From the NCBI GenBank assembly GCA_963974055.1, contig CAXBCP010000004.1:1-64000 (forward strand): DNA of 64,000 nt, in the 5' to 3' direction. The notes beneath the pieces are model-generated. The model worked only from the letters and a program-made list of their open reading frames with translations. It did not search any database and was not told where the DNA came from. Origin of the DNA: CAXBCP01 sp963974055. Lineage in GTDB: Bacteria; Pseudomonadota; Alphaproteobacteria; MPNO01; UBA830. The position numbers and the translations under genes were made by a program. Of this stretch, positions 15,404-24,360 are shown piece by piece. Positions within the stretch are counted from its first letter, which is position 1; every line of letters starts with the position of its first letter.

Positions 15404-16573
15404 TCAGGACCAGCCGTCGAATCCTGTCTTCACCTCCACGGGAAAATTCGTCAGTGATCCTTTCGACGGATCAATTCGGTCCGCGTAAAGCCTGGCCCAT
15501 TCAGTCCATGCATTGCGATCATCCCTGTCGGTTGTTTCTGAGTGTGTAATCGCCCCCTCGAACTCTTCGATCATCACGCGGATATCCCGCGCCCTGCGCC
15601 AGGCCTTTAGGCAGTCGAGAACATAGGCCTCTCGTGCGCTGTAGAGCGCCGCATCCCGTTGTTCCTGTTCACGTTGTCTGCGCATTTCCTCAAGGTGGCG
15701 TTGCCATGCGGCTTTCCTTTCCCTGTCCGAGCGGAGCGCATGCGCGGCGACATAAACACCTTCGATAAACTTCCCCGCCAGTGTCTCAAGGCGCTGAACT
15801 TTGCCGTCGGCCCAGCGCTGCCGGATCCCGAGACCTTCCGCATTCGTGATCGCCAGCGTCAGGCGCCCGGCCGGAACCGGGACCGTCTCGGGAATCGTGA
15901 TCCAGGGGCTCGATGCTTTCCGCCGGAGGTCGGCCTGAGTCGGCTGATACGGGACATGTTTCATCCGCTCGAAGAGCGCGAATGTGACGGTCTCCTCAAG
16001 ACCCTCAATCAGCGAAACCCGCTCCTCCCGGTCGATGCGGATGGCGAGCCCGCATTCCTCCAGTGCCCGTGAAACTCCCTCGAGGATCCGGAGCGCACGA
16101 TCGAGCTGCGCCGGGCTCACTCGCAGATCGAGGGCAGCCGAATTCCGCCGCGGATAAAGAAGCCCGTCTTCACGCGGCCGGCGTGTCATGGCGCGGCGGG
16201 TCGCGGCGACAGGCGGGGAGGGGGCATCAAGCCGGTCCGGGATAATGACCGTGATCGCCGGCACGGTCGCGGAGACCTCCGACGCCATCTGACGCCGGCG
16301 GGCACCGCTGCCGTGCCCGATCAGGATAATCTCGTCGGCCGGGCGCGTGGTAGGCAGCGGCTGGATTGTGGCTGTGCGCTGTGCGGCGCGGCGGGCCCAC
16401 CAGCCACGCGGCGGCACCGGAATATCGCGGCTGGCGCAGATCTTGCCGAGACCGCGCCCCGAGATCCCGAATTCGCCTGCGAGCCGGCTGACCGGGGTGG
16501 CCCAGACCCGCCTGTGCAACTCCTTGCGGGTGATACGGGTCGGGTAGGTTGGGGGATCTGACGGGGTCGTCAT
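15404..16573 (-). CDS. Hypothetical protein with N-terminal HTH-like segment (mobile-element associated type)
   Basis: A 389-residue protein. The start at 16573 (MTTPSDPPTYP) is chosen because AAGGAGA stands at the right distance, rather than an in-frame ATG 11 codons earlier. Residues 10-60 read TRKELHRRVWATPVSRLAGE then FGISGRGLGKICASRDIPVP and PRGWWARRAAQ, a helix-turn-helix-like pattern with a PPRGWW turn. I have seen this N-terminal pattern in uncharacterised alphaproteobacterial proteins, often on accessory DNA. The C-terminal half is helical and charged (coiled-coil-like HLEEMRRQREQEQRDA). A DNA-binding role is inference. It is divergent from the giant-protein operon. Confidence 0.7.
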   Translation of the reverse strand: MTTPSDPPTYPTRITRKELHRRVWATPVSRLAGEFGISGRGLGKICASRDIPVPPRGWWARRAAQRTATIQPLPTTRPADEIILIGHGSGARRRQMASEVSATVPAITVIIPDRLDAPSPPVAATRRAMTRRPREDGLLYPRRNSAALDLRVSPAQLDRALRILEGVSRALEECGLAIRIDREERVSLIEGLEETVTFALFERMKHVPYQPTQADLRRKASSPWITIPETVPVPAGRLTLAITNAEGLGIRQRWADGKVQRLETLAGKFIEGVYVAAHALRSDRERKAAWQRHLEEMRRQREQEQRDAALYSAREAYVLDCLKAWRRARDIRVMIEEFEGAITHSETTDRDDRNAWTEWARLYADRIDPSKGSLTNFPVEVKTGFDGWS

Positions 16574-16979
16574 GGCGGTCTCCTTGCAGGGGATTGCGGG
16601 AGACAAGGGTCGCTTCGCGGCGGCGATCAGGGAAGTCTGTTCTGACCCGCAATCGGAGCCGGAGGACGGCGTTACAGGCGGGGTTTGTCAGTCAAAGGAG
16701 TCGAACCCCTGTCGCATAACGGGGTGTACGGGGGAGCCCGGCTCGATTGGAAACTTCCCCTAGGCTGGACCGAAAGGGTTGCCTAATGCTCGTAACTATT
16801 ACGAGCTGGAAAGAGCGCGACATCTATGGTGTAATTTTTTGGGCGAGTAGTCAGCATCATTAGTTCGCACACGGTTTCACACGAAAACACGGGGGCAGGG
16901 GGGCAAGCCCCCAAAGCGGAGACGGGATGAAGCTGAATTCGCACGGCGCTAGGCGACCTGCATCGCGCAGAAGCGACTG
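16574..16979. other. Divergent intergenic region upstream of the giant-protein operon
   Basis: These 406 nt separate the divergent HTH-like gene and the five-gene operon. No gene is seen. A G/C hairpin-like run (GGGGGGCAAGCCCCC) lies near 16895-16912. No clear RBS precedes the ATG at 16980, so either the start is elsewhere or the operon's leader is unusual. Confidence 0.45.
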
Positions 16980-19900
16980 ATGCTGGAAAGCTATTTCTCG
17001 CCGGAGCTCGAGTGGGGCGAACTCGATGGCACGCTCGAGGCGAGCCCGAGACATCCCGGCCGCCGTTTATTCGCGCAATACGATTCCGTGTTCTGTTATT
17101 TCCAGATTCTGGGGTGCAGAATCAAGAACGCGCGCGTCCGGGATTTGCATGCGGCGTATCGGCTGGTCGGGCGCGACGTCGAAGACCTGCCCGCGTTCCT
17201 GGATCCCGGTGTCTTTCGCCGGGACGGAAAGACCATTCTGACCAACGAGGAGCGGAACCGAGAAGCGCACGCGCTCTATCTCGAACTCGAAATCGCGGCC
17301 GAAGACTACGATCGGAATCTGTCCGCGCTTCTGGTCTCCAAGCAGAAGACAAGCGACGCGACTTACAGGGCCCTGCCGCATGAGCCGGGATCGGACACCG
17401 GCGCTGCGCCGGGCCGCTATGAAGTTCTCGTCAAAATGCGACCGTCGCTCGCGGAAACTCATTTCTATGCTGCATTTCGCACGCTTTTCGAGCAGCAGGC
17501 GGACCTGCTGACGAATTTCTACGAGCGCAGCGGAATGATCGCCGACCCGGCGGACATGGTGTACGGCGCGGCGTTCGACAAGGTGCGCGACCTGATCGGA
17601 GTGAAGGCGTTCCCGCCCTTGCCGGCGGAGAGCCATCTCAAGTTTATCGGCGCCGCGAACAAGGAGCTCACGGATCCGGCCGCGTATATATGGAACGCTC
17701 CTGTCGAGACGCTGTTCGACGTGCTCTCCGCCTATTTCCCGAATGACGTTAACGAAGCCGATTTGCTGCGATGGAAGATGCGGCTCATCCCATTCCGCCA
17801 TGGGGCGGAAAACCGGCCGAACGAATATGCTCGCGAACTGGCCCGACGATCCTGGTTTTCGGCGCTAAGCAGTATCCGCTATCACCACGTGCTGTTCGCC
17901 TTCGTCAACATGCACGTGCTCAGGGGAACGGATAATCCCGCGGCAGCGCCGGATATTGCGAAAATCTCGGCGCTTCTCGATGCCGGCGACCATCCGGCGA
18001 ACAAGGCCGATCTGGATGCGATTCAGGATTTCATTTTCCCCCGACAAGCCGTCGGCGCCTATCCGGAACGACAACTCGATGGGCGGCTCCTGACGTTTCT
18101 GCGAGACGATGTTGCCGCGCGAAATTCGGCGGGCGGCACCCCTGCTGCACCGGGCGGCAATGCCGGCCGCGTGGTGCGCTACGTCGGCTTCATCGCCGGG
18201 CGTTCGACGACCGCCGATTTCCCCGGTGCGCGCGATACGGTGTTCGATCTTCTCGGTCTCGGTCTCACGCCCGATCCAGAAGACGACGTAAACATCCTTC
18301 GTCGGTACTGGACGGCCAAGCAATTGCTGACCGGGCTGACGAATCTCGAGAATGCATCGGGTGGCTATATCAAGGGCATCTTCTATCGCGTCTGGCTCGA
18401 TCTTGTGCCCAATCTCGAACCGGGAACGCGGTCGCGGGAGCTCGTTCGTCTCGTTGATTCGCTTGTTGAGGTCAAGCCCTCCCTGCCGCTGGCCGATGAG
18501 ATCAAGCCGGAAGATTGCGACCTGCCGTACTGGGATTCCGCCGCGCTGGTCGACATCTGCGAATTGGCGGTGGCGTCTTCCAAAATTGCGAAGAAGGCGG
18601 GAGAACCTAAGCATGTATCGGACGCCCGTATCCACGGCCGTGTCGAGACCGAACGGTTGCTCGCAAAGATCGAGACGTTGCTGGGCTCTCCGCCCCTTTC
18701 GACGTGGCGCTGGGAGGACCTGAACGGTTTCCGGGGTGCTGTTGGCCGCGCGATCCGGGACGAGACCGACGACCGCACGATCTTTCAGGAGGTCGGCCGC
18801 CGCAGCGCCGAAGCGTGGAAGCAGTATCTGATCGATGGCGGCAATGTCTGGACCTCGCTGTACAACAAGGGCTACGGGGTTGGCCGCTCGAAAAAATATC
18901 CTGCGCTGAAGCTGCATGAACGGGGCATGCTGACCGCGCTTCGCCGCTACGGCGTCGCCGAGGTTCAGGCATACGATGCGGTAAATGACGCCAATACAGC
19001 AGACAACTCGGATAACGATGTCATCTGGGCTAGGGAAAATACGGCGAGGTTCGACCCCAAACGGCTCGAGGAACTCGTTCGCGAGAACGCGACCGGCGAA
19101 AAACAGTGCAACGTAAAGCTCAACGATATCGCCCGGACCGCGATACAGGAGATATTCGGTTACGAAGGCGACTGGGGCCACAACGTCCGTCGGGCGCTAA
19201 CGGCGTCGGAGTTGTACATCCGGCAGTGCGACCCGTTTTTCAAGTATTGCAGGGAGCTCGGATTCGGGGATCGCTTCGGGAAACGACTGGCGGCCGAACT
19301 GGGCCAGCTCAGCATTCTCGAAAATTTCCTACGGTCGAACTTCAGCGAGGAGGATGTGAAGTTCGAACCGCAGCACGAAGCGCTCGCGGCGTTGCTCATG
19401 ATGCCCGGCAGACCGCAGCCGGTGGCGCGGGTGTCGGATTTCGACGCCGAGGAACTGACGCTTTACGATAAATTTCTACACCGCACGTTCGACAACGAGG
19501 GTGTAGTCGACTTCATTTCCGAATGGCTCAAGGAACTCCGGACCGTGCGCGGGTCGGTCAAGGATTTGCCAAACGCGCGGGTAGCTCTTTACTTCTGGTG
19601 GAACAGCATAGACGAGCCCGCATCCGTAGGGGGAGGGCCTTCCGTCAAAACGCAAATGGCGAACTCCTTCAGGGAAGCGGGTGGGAGGTATCAGGCTTTC
19701 GAGAGGGTCGCCGCGGTCGGAAGGGCCATCGGCGTCGTCACGTCTTCCGTCAAGCTCTATGGGCTCGGTGTCAAGGTTGCCGAAGGAGAGGCGAACTGGC
19801 GTACGACTGTCGATTTCGGCAAGTATGTGCTCTCCATCACCGGAGACATCGCGAAATTGATGCAACGGAATCCAGGGCTTAAGAGTTGGCTTGAAACCCG

Positions 19901-21029
19901 CATTGCGAATGAAACCCTTAAGAAGGCAGGCGCCATCGGAAACGTCCTCGGTGCTATCCTCATGGGAAGTACAGCTGCGGGCGAGCTTTATTACAACGGG
20001 CAACCGGAGTTGGCGTTCTACGCTACAGTTTCGGCGGTCGGTTACACCGGCGCGGCAATACTGGGAATGGGTGAAGCCGGTTGGATAACGCTCGGGCTTT
20101 CCACGGTCGTGTCGGGCGGGTTGGCCTGGGCCTTTGCGATCATGATCGTCGGCGGCGGTCTAGTATACTCCTACCGGCGGGCATCGGTCGAGGCGGATGT
20201 AAAGAGCAAAGCGGAAGCGATGCTGATTCAGGAGGGCATTCTGGTCCACGAGGCGAAGCTTCTGACCGCGTTCCACGACGATCTTATGAGCCTACGGGCC
20301 TGGTCCCCCGCGAATACGCCTGCGACGATCGGCGGTTTTTTTCGCGCGGGCGAATATTTCGTTCGCGGCGACCGAAGCAAAGTGCCCGGCCAGACCTACG
20401 AGGGGGGTGTGGGGAGGCTGAAACCGCAGGGCGCGGGCGCAAGCAGTTCCGTCTGGGAAACGAGAAACTATTTCGTTCTCCTTCCTTCGAAAGCGCACAA
20501 TATAGGCGCCAAGGCATATCTGCTGCCCCTGCCGCTCGACGCCGAATGCGACCTTCATGAGGGCCTGATCGAAGACGGTCTGGGCAAGTTCGGTTCGGAC
20601 GACATCCTTTCTTCTTCTGCGCTGAGCCCGTATCCGGGCAGCGTCGGCGCGAGTAGGGCGTTTTCGAAATTTCTGATCTTGGGCACAGCGGGCACGATCG
20701 AGCGGACGTACTGGTACCGCGTGACGAACCATATCAACCCCCGAACCGGTTCGCTGAGATTGCCCCAGCTTCCCATCATGATGCCGCCTCATGTTCCCGA
20801 AACCAGTCACGATTTCGAGGCGCTGCTGAAAGACAAGACGGTCGTGAATCGGGGGCAGGCGCTGTTCAAACTGGGGCTTCTGGCTATATCCGCACCGATT
20901 TCCGGAATATTCATCCCCGTCGACCGATTTGAAATGGACGGGAAATTCCCCGCGGAGGGATCGGTGATCGGGAAAATCGAACGGATATCGCTGAACCGCG
21001 AAAATCTCTCGATAGGCGCCCAGCCATGA
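16980..21029 (+). CDS. Giant-operon protein 1: 1349-aa protein with internal hydrophobic helices, unknown function
   Basis: No family is recognised. The first 970 residues are soluble-looking and mixed helical, without a signal peptide. Residues about 982-1062 hold three hydrophobic Gly/Ala-rich segments (GAIGNVLGAILMGSTAAGE; LAFYATVSAVGYTGAAILG; LGLSTVVSGGLAWAFAIMIV), followed by a charged helix and a 280-residue C-terminal part. An internal hydrophobic cluster inside a big soluble protein resembles pore-forming or membrane-inserting effectors (inference). The frame is closed by a stop at 16950, and the ATG at 16980 has no good RBS, so the N-terminus is uncertain. The stop overlaps the next gene's ATG (ATGA). 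Confidence 0.82.
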   Translation: MLESYFSPELEWGELDGTLEASPRHPGRRLFAQYDSVFCYFQILGCRIKNARVRDLHAAYRLVGRDVEDLPAFLDPGVFRRDGKTILTNEERNREAHALYLELEIAAEDYDRNLSALLVSKQKTSDATYRALPHEPGSDTGAAPGRYEVLVKMRPSLAETHFYAAFRTLFEQQADLLTNFYERSGMIADPADMVYGAAFDKVRDLIGVKAFPPLPAESHLKFIGAANKELTDPAAYIWNAPVETLFDVLSAYFPNDVNEADLLRWKMRLIPFRHGAENRPNEYARELARRSWFSALSSIRYHHVLFAFVNMHVLRGTDNPAAAPDIAKISALLDAGDHPANKADLDAIQDFIFPRQAVGAYPERQLDGRLLTFLRDDVAARNSAGGTPAAPGGNAGRVVRYVGFIAGRSTTADFPGARDTVFDLLGLGLTPDPEDDVNILRRYWTAKQLLTGLTNLENASGGYIKGIFYRVWLDLVPNLEPGTRSRELVRLVDSLVEVKPSLPLADEIKPEDCDLPYWDSAALVDICELAVASSKIAKKAGEPKHVSDARIHGRVETERLLAKIETLLGSPPLSTWRWEDLNGFRGAVGRAIRDETDDRTIFQEVGRRSAEAWKQYLIDGGNVWTSLYNKGYGVGRSKKYPALKLHERGMLTALRRYGVAEVQAYDAVNDANTADNSDNDVIWARENTARFDPKRLEELVRENATGEKQCNVKLNDIARTAIQEIFGYEGDWGHNVRRALTASELYIRQCDPFFKYCRELGFGDRFGKRLAAELGQLSILENFLRSNFSEEDVKFEPQHEALAALLMMPGRPQPVARVSDFDAEELTLYDKFLHRTFDNEGVVDFISEWLKELRTVRGSVKDLPNARVALYFWWNSIDEPASVGGGPSVKTQMANSFREAGGRYQAFERVAAVGRAIGVVTSSVKLYGLGVKVAEGEANWRTTVDFGKYVLSITGDIAKLMQRNPGLKSWLETRIANETLKKAGAIGNVLGAILMGSTAAGELYYNGQPELAFYATVSAVGYTGAAILGMGEAGWITLGLSTVVSGGLAWAFAIMIVGGGLVYSYRRASVEADVKSKAEAMLIQEGILVHEAKLLTAFHDDLMSLRAWSPANTPATIGGFFRAGEYFVRGDRSKVPGQTYEGGVGRLKPQGAGASSSVWETRNYFVLLPSKAHNIGAKAYLLPLPLDAECDLHEGLIEDGLGKFGSDDILSSSALSPYPGSVGASRAFSKFLILGTAGTIERTYWYRVTNHINPRTGSLRLPQLPIMMPPHVPETSHDFEALLKDKTVVNRGQALFKLGLLAISAPISGIFIPVDRFEMDGKFPAEGSVIGKIERISLNRENLSIGAQP

Positions 21030-24000
21030 TTCCACCGTCCGCCCTCCGCATCTGGCTGGCTGCGCTCGCCGCCGAAATCCGACATTTGGGCGAGCCCGGC
21101 GCTATCGACGGTTTCCTGCGGGCAGTCGGTGCCGGCGGCATCGTCGCCGATCTCGGCGCTGTCCGTGAAACTGTCGAGGATCTCGCCGCCAGGGTCGACG
21201 AGCTGGTAACGACGTTTGCAGCCGGCGACCGCATGCCGGGTCCCGACACGCTGCGCGATCTGCGGGCGATCGTCGACGGTCTTAAGTTGCTGGAAGCCGA
21301 TCTCCGTTCGCTCGGCAACGCCAGCATCGATACCGGCATTGTTGCCGAGGTCCTCGGTCTTCGGGCGGCAATGTACGTCCTGCCGGCGCCGTTCGAGACG
21401 GCCCGGCTGCTCGGCGTGGTCGCGGTCGTCGACGACTGGCCGCGCATGGACTGGGACCAGCTGAACGCATTACTCGACGATCCCGTTCCCACGATCCGCG
21501 ATTTTCTCTGGGTGCAGGGTTTCGGCCCCCACCACAAGGAAATCCTGATGGGGCTGGGCAGGTTGTTCCGCTATCTCGGTCTCGCGAGCCATGTATATCC
21601 GCGCGGCGACTACGGCGACAATCCGGCTCTGGATTCCAAAACCCCCGAACTGTTCGAACTGTCGGTGCCGCTCGGCGAGGTCGTGACCGACGTGCTGGAG
21701 GGAGATGCCGAAATCGTGTTGGCGCCGGTCGCGGAACCGCCCGGCGGTCCGGTTTCGGCGTTCCTGCTAACTAATTATGGCGGCGTTACCGCCGGGTTCC
21801 AGCCCATCGATCTCGGCAAGTCGTCGCGGATCGAGGCGTCGGGCGAAATCGATGCAGATCGCGCGTTCGATGTGGTCTTTGCGCCGGGCATATTCGAGAC
21901 AGAAACCCGCGAGCCCCAGCTTTCCGCGCGGATCGCGCTCGTGCACGAGCCCGCGCCGCCCGAAGAGGCCGATACGTCCTCATCCGTCCCCGCCCCTACA
22001 ACTGACGAGGACGACGACACCCGCGTGCAGGTCTCCGTCGGCGGGGCCGAGGCGGCGCTGACGGTCGAGGGCGACGTGACGGATCCCGAAATCGCGTTCG
22101 CCTTGCGCACGCTCCGCGGCGAGCAGGAGCAGGGCGTCGAGATCGTCATTCCGCCGCCCAAAAAGCCGGCCTTTTTCCGCACGCTTCTGGGCGAGGGGCT
22201 TTCCGGCGGCCTCGATGCGGAGCTCGTTTGGTCGAGCAAGACCGGGCTGAACATCAACGGTTCCGGCGGTCTCTACGCCGAGGCGTTTCCCGAGGACACC
22301 GGCAAGCCGGTCCGCGTCCATCGCATCGCGATGGGGCTCGAGGGCGGCGACGGCGGCGCGGTTCTCTACGTCGAGGCCGACGCGTCCGCCAACCTCGGCC
22401 CGGTGGGGATGGCGATCGAGGGAATCGGGATCAAGGGGTATCTGCGGCCCGCGCCCGACGGCGACGGCAATCTCGGGCGCATCGATGCAGGCATCGCGCC
22501 GCGTGGGCCGACCGGCGCGGGGTTCTCGCTGGAAAACCCGGTTCTCCGCGGCTCCGGCTATCTCGGACGTGACGGCACGACCTATTTCGGCGTCGGCTCG
22601 CTCGCCATCGCCGAGAAGATCGGAATCGACGCCTTCGCTCTTCTCGATGTCGGCAACGAGGACGAGAACCGGCCGTGGTCGTTCCTGACCGCGCTGACGG
22701 TAACCGCGGGTCCGCTGCCGCTGCCCTACGGCTTTTCGCTCTACGGCGTCGGCGGGCTCGTCGGGCTCAACCGGACGTTCGAGCCGAAACAGCTCGCGGC
22801 GAAACTGTCCGACGGCGCGCTCGATGCCATTCTGTTCCCCGAGATTTCGGTCGAAAACCTGCCGGCGATCCGCGATCAGTTCATGGAGATATTTCCAGCG
22901 CAGCGCGGCCAGCACGTCCTCGGACCGTTCATACGGATCGGCTGGGGACCGGGCCCGACGCTGATGGTCGATCTTGGAGTCCTGCTCGGTTTTCCGGACT
23001 TGTCCGTTACTCTGCTGGCGCAGGGGAAAATTCTGCTGCCGAAGGACGCTGAAAAACCGATTGTCGCGCTGCAGATGTCCGTGATCGGCGCCTGGGAGGC
23101 GGCAGAACGGGAGATCTGGCTGCTCGGCTCGCTGCGCGGCTCCCGCGTCGGTCCGATCGAGATTACCGGCGATACGGCGTTCTATCTGAACTACGGCGAG
23201 TCGCCGTTCTTCCTGCTGTCGAACGGCGGGTTCCATCCCGACTGGAAGCCGCCGCCGACATTGCCCGGTTTCCTGTTGAAGATGCAGCGCGCCGGCGCGC
23301 GCATCCAGCTGGGAAAGGCGGCGAGCGTTTCGCTGGAGACCTATGTCGCTCTGACGTCGAATTCGCTGCAGCTCGGCGCTCTGTTCGCCATCACCGCCGA
23401 GGCGGATATCGAGGTGACAAAATTCCGCATCGTCGGCTCCAGCGACTTCAACGCGCTGGTGATCTTCTCGCCGCTCCGGATCGAGGTCGACTGGAAGCTG
23501 GACGTCGCCATTTTCATCGGCAAGAACGACAACGAATTCTGCGGCGCGACACTGTTCGCCGAGGTACAGGGGCCGCAGCCCTGGTTCGCGTCCGGCTATG
23601 CCGAATTCCGGTTCGTCGGCGCCAAGGTGCGCTTCCCGCTCGAGGTGGGCGCACGCCAGCAACCTGACCCCGTTCCCGAAATCGACGTGTTGACGGACGT
23701 GCTGATCCCGGCACTTTCCGACCCCGACGCCTGGCGGGGCGAGGCGATCGACGAAACGGGCGTCGTTCGCCTGCGCGAAGGGATCGATCTGCAGAAGACG
23801 GTTCTGCCGAACGCCGGCATCCGGATTTCCCAGACCGCCGTGCCGTTGAGTCAGCGCATCGAAAAAGTCGGCCGCGCCCGTGCCAAGGGCGGGCCGCAAT
23901 GGTGCCGGATCGCGTCGGCCGGCATCGGCGAACGGCGGCTGAAGATCGACGCGTCTGACGACGTGACAGAAGAATTCGCGCCCGCCCAGTTCTTCGAATT

Positions 24001-24358
24001 CACGGAATCCGAGCGTCTCGCGTCGCCGTCGTTCGAGCGCTATGTCTCCGGTATTTCGTTCGGCGCGGACGCTGATCAACACTCGGCCGACGCGATTGCG
24101 GCGCCTTCGGGTTTCGAGGAGGGTTTCGTGGATCCGATGTACGACGAAACCGCCGCCACACGTCGCAAGCGTCCGCTGCGCGACCTGCCGGACCAGCCAG
24201 AGGCCGTTGCGGCAGCGCCCGTCGTCCAGGTGCTGCGGCCCGAATACGCGGTTGTCGTTGAAGGCGAAACGGTCGGGACCGCGGCACGATATGCCGATGC
24301 TCTCCACCTGTCCCGCAGTCATACCGGCCGGGCGCGCATCGTCGCCGGGGGCGCCTGA
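21026..24358 (+). CDS. Giant-operon protein 2: DUF6603 domain protein
   Basis: A 1110-residue protein. From about residue 430 to 900 it shows the DUF6603 pattern: alternating amphipathic beta segments such as GPVGMAIEGIGIKGYL, GFSLYGVGGLVGLNRTF, VLGPFIRIGWGPGPTLMVDL and ISGYAEFRFVGAKVRF-like repeats. The N-terminal 100 residues are helical, and about residues 310-340 form an acidic, Pro/Thr-rich linker (TTDEDDDTRVQV). DUF6603 is a large beta-rich family without known function. There is no signal peptide or catalytic motif. The ATG overlaps the stop of protein 1 by 4 nt, implying translational coupling. Confidence 0.85.
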   Translation: MIPPSALRIWLAALAAEIRHLGEPGAIDGFLRAVGAGGIVADLGAVRETVEDLAARVDELVTTFAAGDRMPGPDTLRDLRAIVDGLKLLEADLRSLGNASIDTGIVAEVLGLRAAMYVLPAPFETARLLGVVAVVDDWPRMDWDQLNALLDDPVPTIRDFLWVQGFGPHHKEILMGLGRLFRYLGLASHVYPRGDYGDNPALDSKTPELFELSVPLGEVVTDVLEGDAEIVLAPVAEPPGGPVSAFLLTNYGGVTAGFQPIDLGKSSRIEASGEIDADRAFDVVFAPGIFETETREPQLSARIALVHEPAPPEEADTSSSVPAPTTDEDDDTRVQVSVGGAEAALTVEGDVTDPEIAFALRTLRGEQEQGVEIVIPPPKKPAFFRTLLGEGLSGGLDAELVWSSKTGLNINGSGGLYAEAFPEDTGKPVRVHRIAMGLEGGDGGAVLYVEADASANLGPVGMAIEGIGIKGYLRPAPDGDGNLGRIDAGIAPRGPTGAGFSLENPVLRGSGYLGRDGTTYFGVGSLAIAEKIGIDAFALLDVGNEDENRPWSFLTALTVTAGPLPLPYGFSLYGVGGLVGLNRTFEPKQLAAKLSDGALDAILFPEISVENLPAIRDQFMEIFPAQRGQHVLGPFIRIGWGPGPTLMVDLGVLLGFPDLSVTLLAQGKILLPKDAEKPIVALQMSVIGAWEAAEREIWLLGSLRGSRVGPIEITGDTAFYLNYGESPFFLLSNGGFHPDWKPPPTLPGFLLKMQRAGARIQLGKAASVSLETYVALTSNSLQLGALFAITAEADIEVTKFRIVGSSDFNALVIFSPLRIEVDWKLDVAIFIGKNDNEFCGATLFAEVQGPQPWFASGYAEFRFVGAKVRFPLEVGARQQPDPVPEIDVLTDVLIPALSDPDAWRGEAIDETGVVRLREGIDLQKTVLPNAGIRISQTAVPLSQRIEKVGRARAKGGPQWCRIASAGIGERRLKIDASDDVTEEFAPAQFFEFTESERLASPSFERYVSGISFGADADQHSADAIAAPSGFEEGFVDPMYDETAATRRKRPLRDLPDQPEAVAAAPVVQVLRPEYAVVVEGETVGTAARYADALHLSRSHTGRARIVAGGA

Positions 24359-24360
24359 TC

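Noticed and set aside
16685..16765. tRNA-like string (GGAGTCGAACCCC) on the minus strand upstream of the giant operon
   Set aside because: Only the T-loop-like part fits; anticodon and D arms and a CCA-proximal acceptor stem cannot be folded.
21980..24322. Long antisense frame (780 aa) opposite giant-operon protein 2
   Set aside because: It mirrors codon periodicity of the plus-strand gene; there is no recognisable domain.
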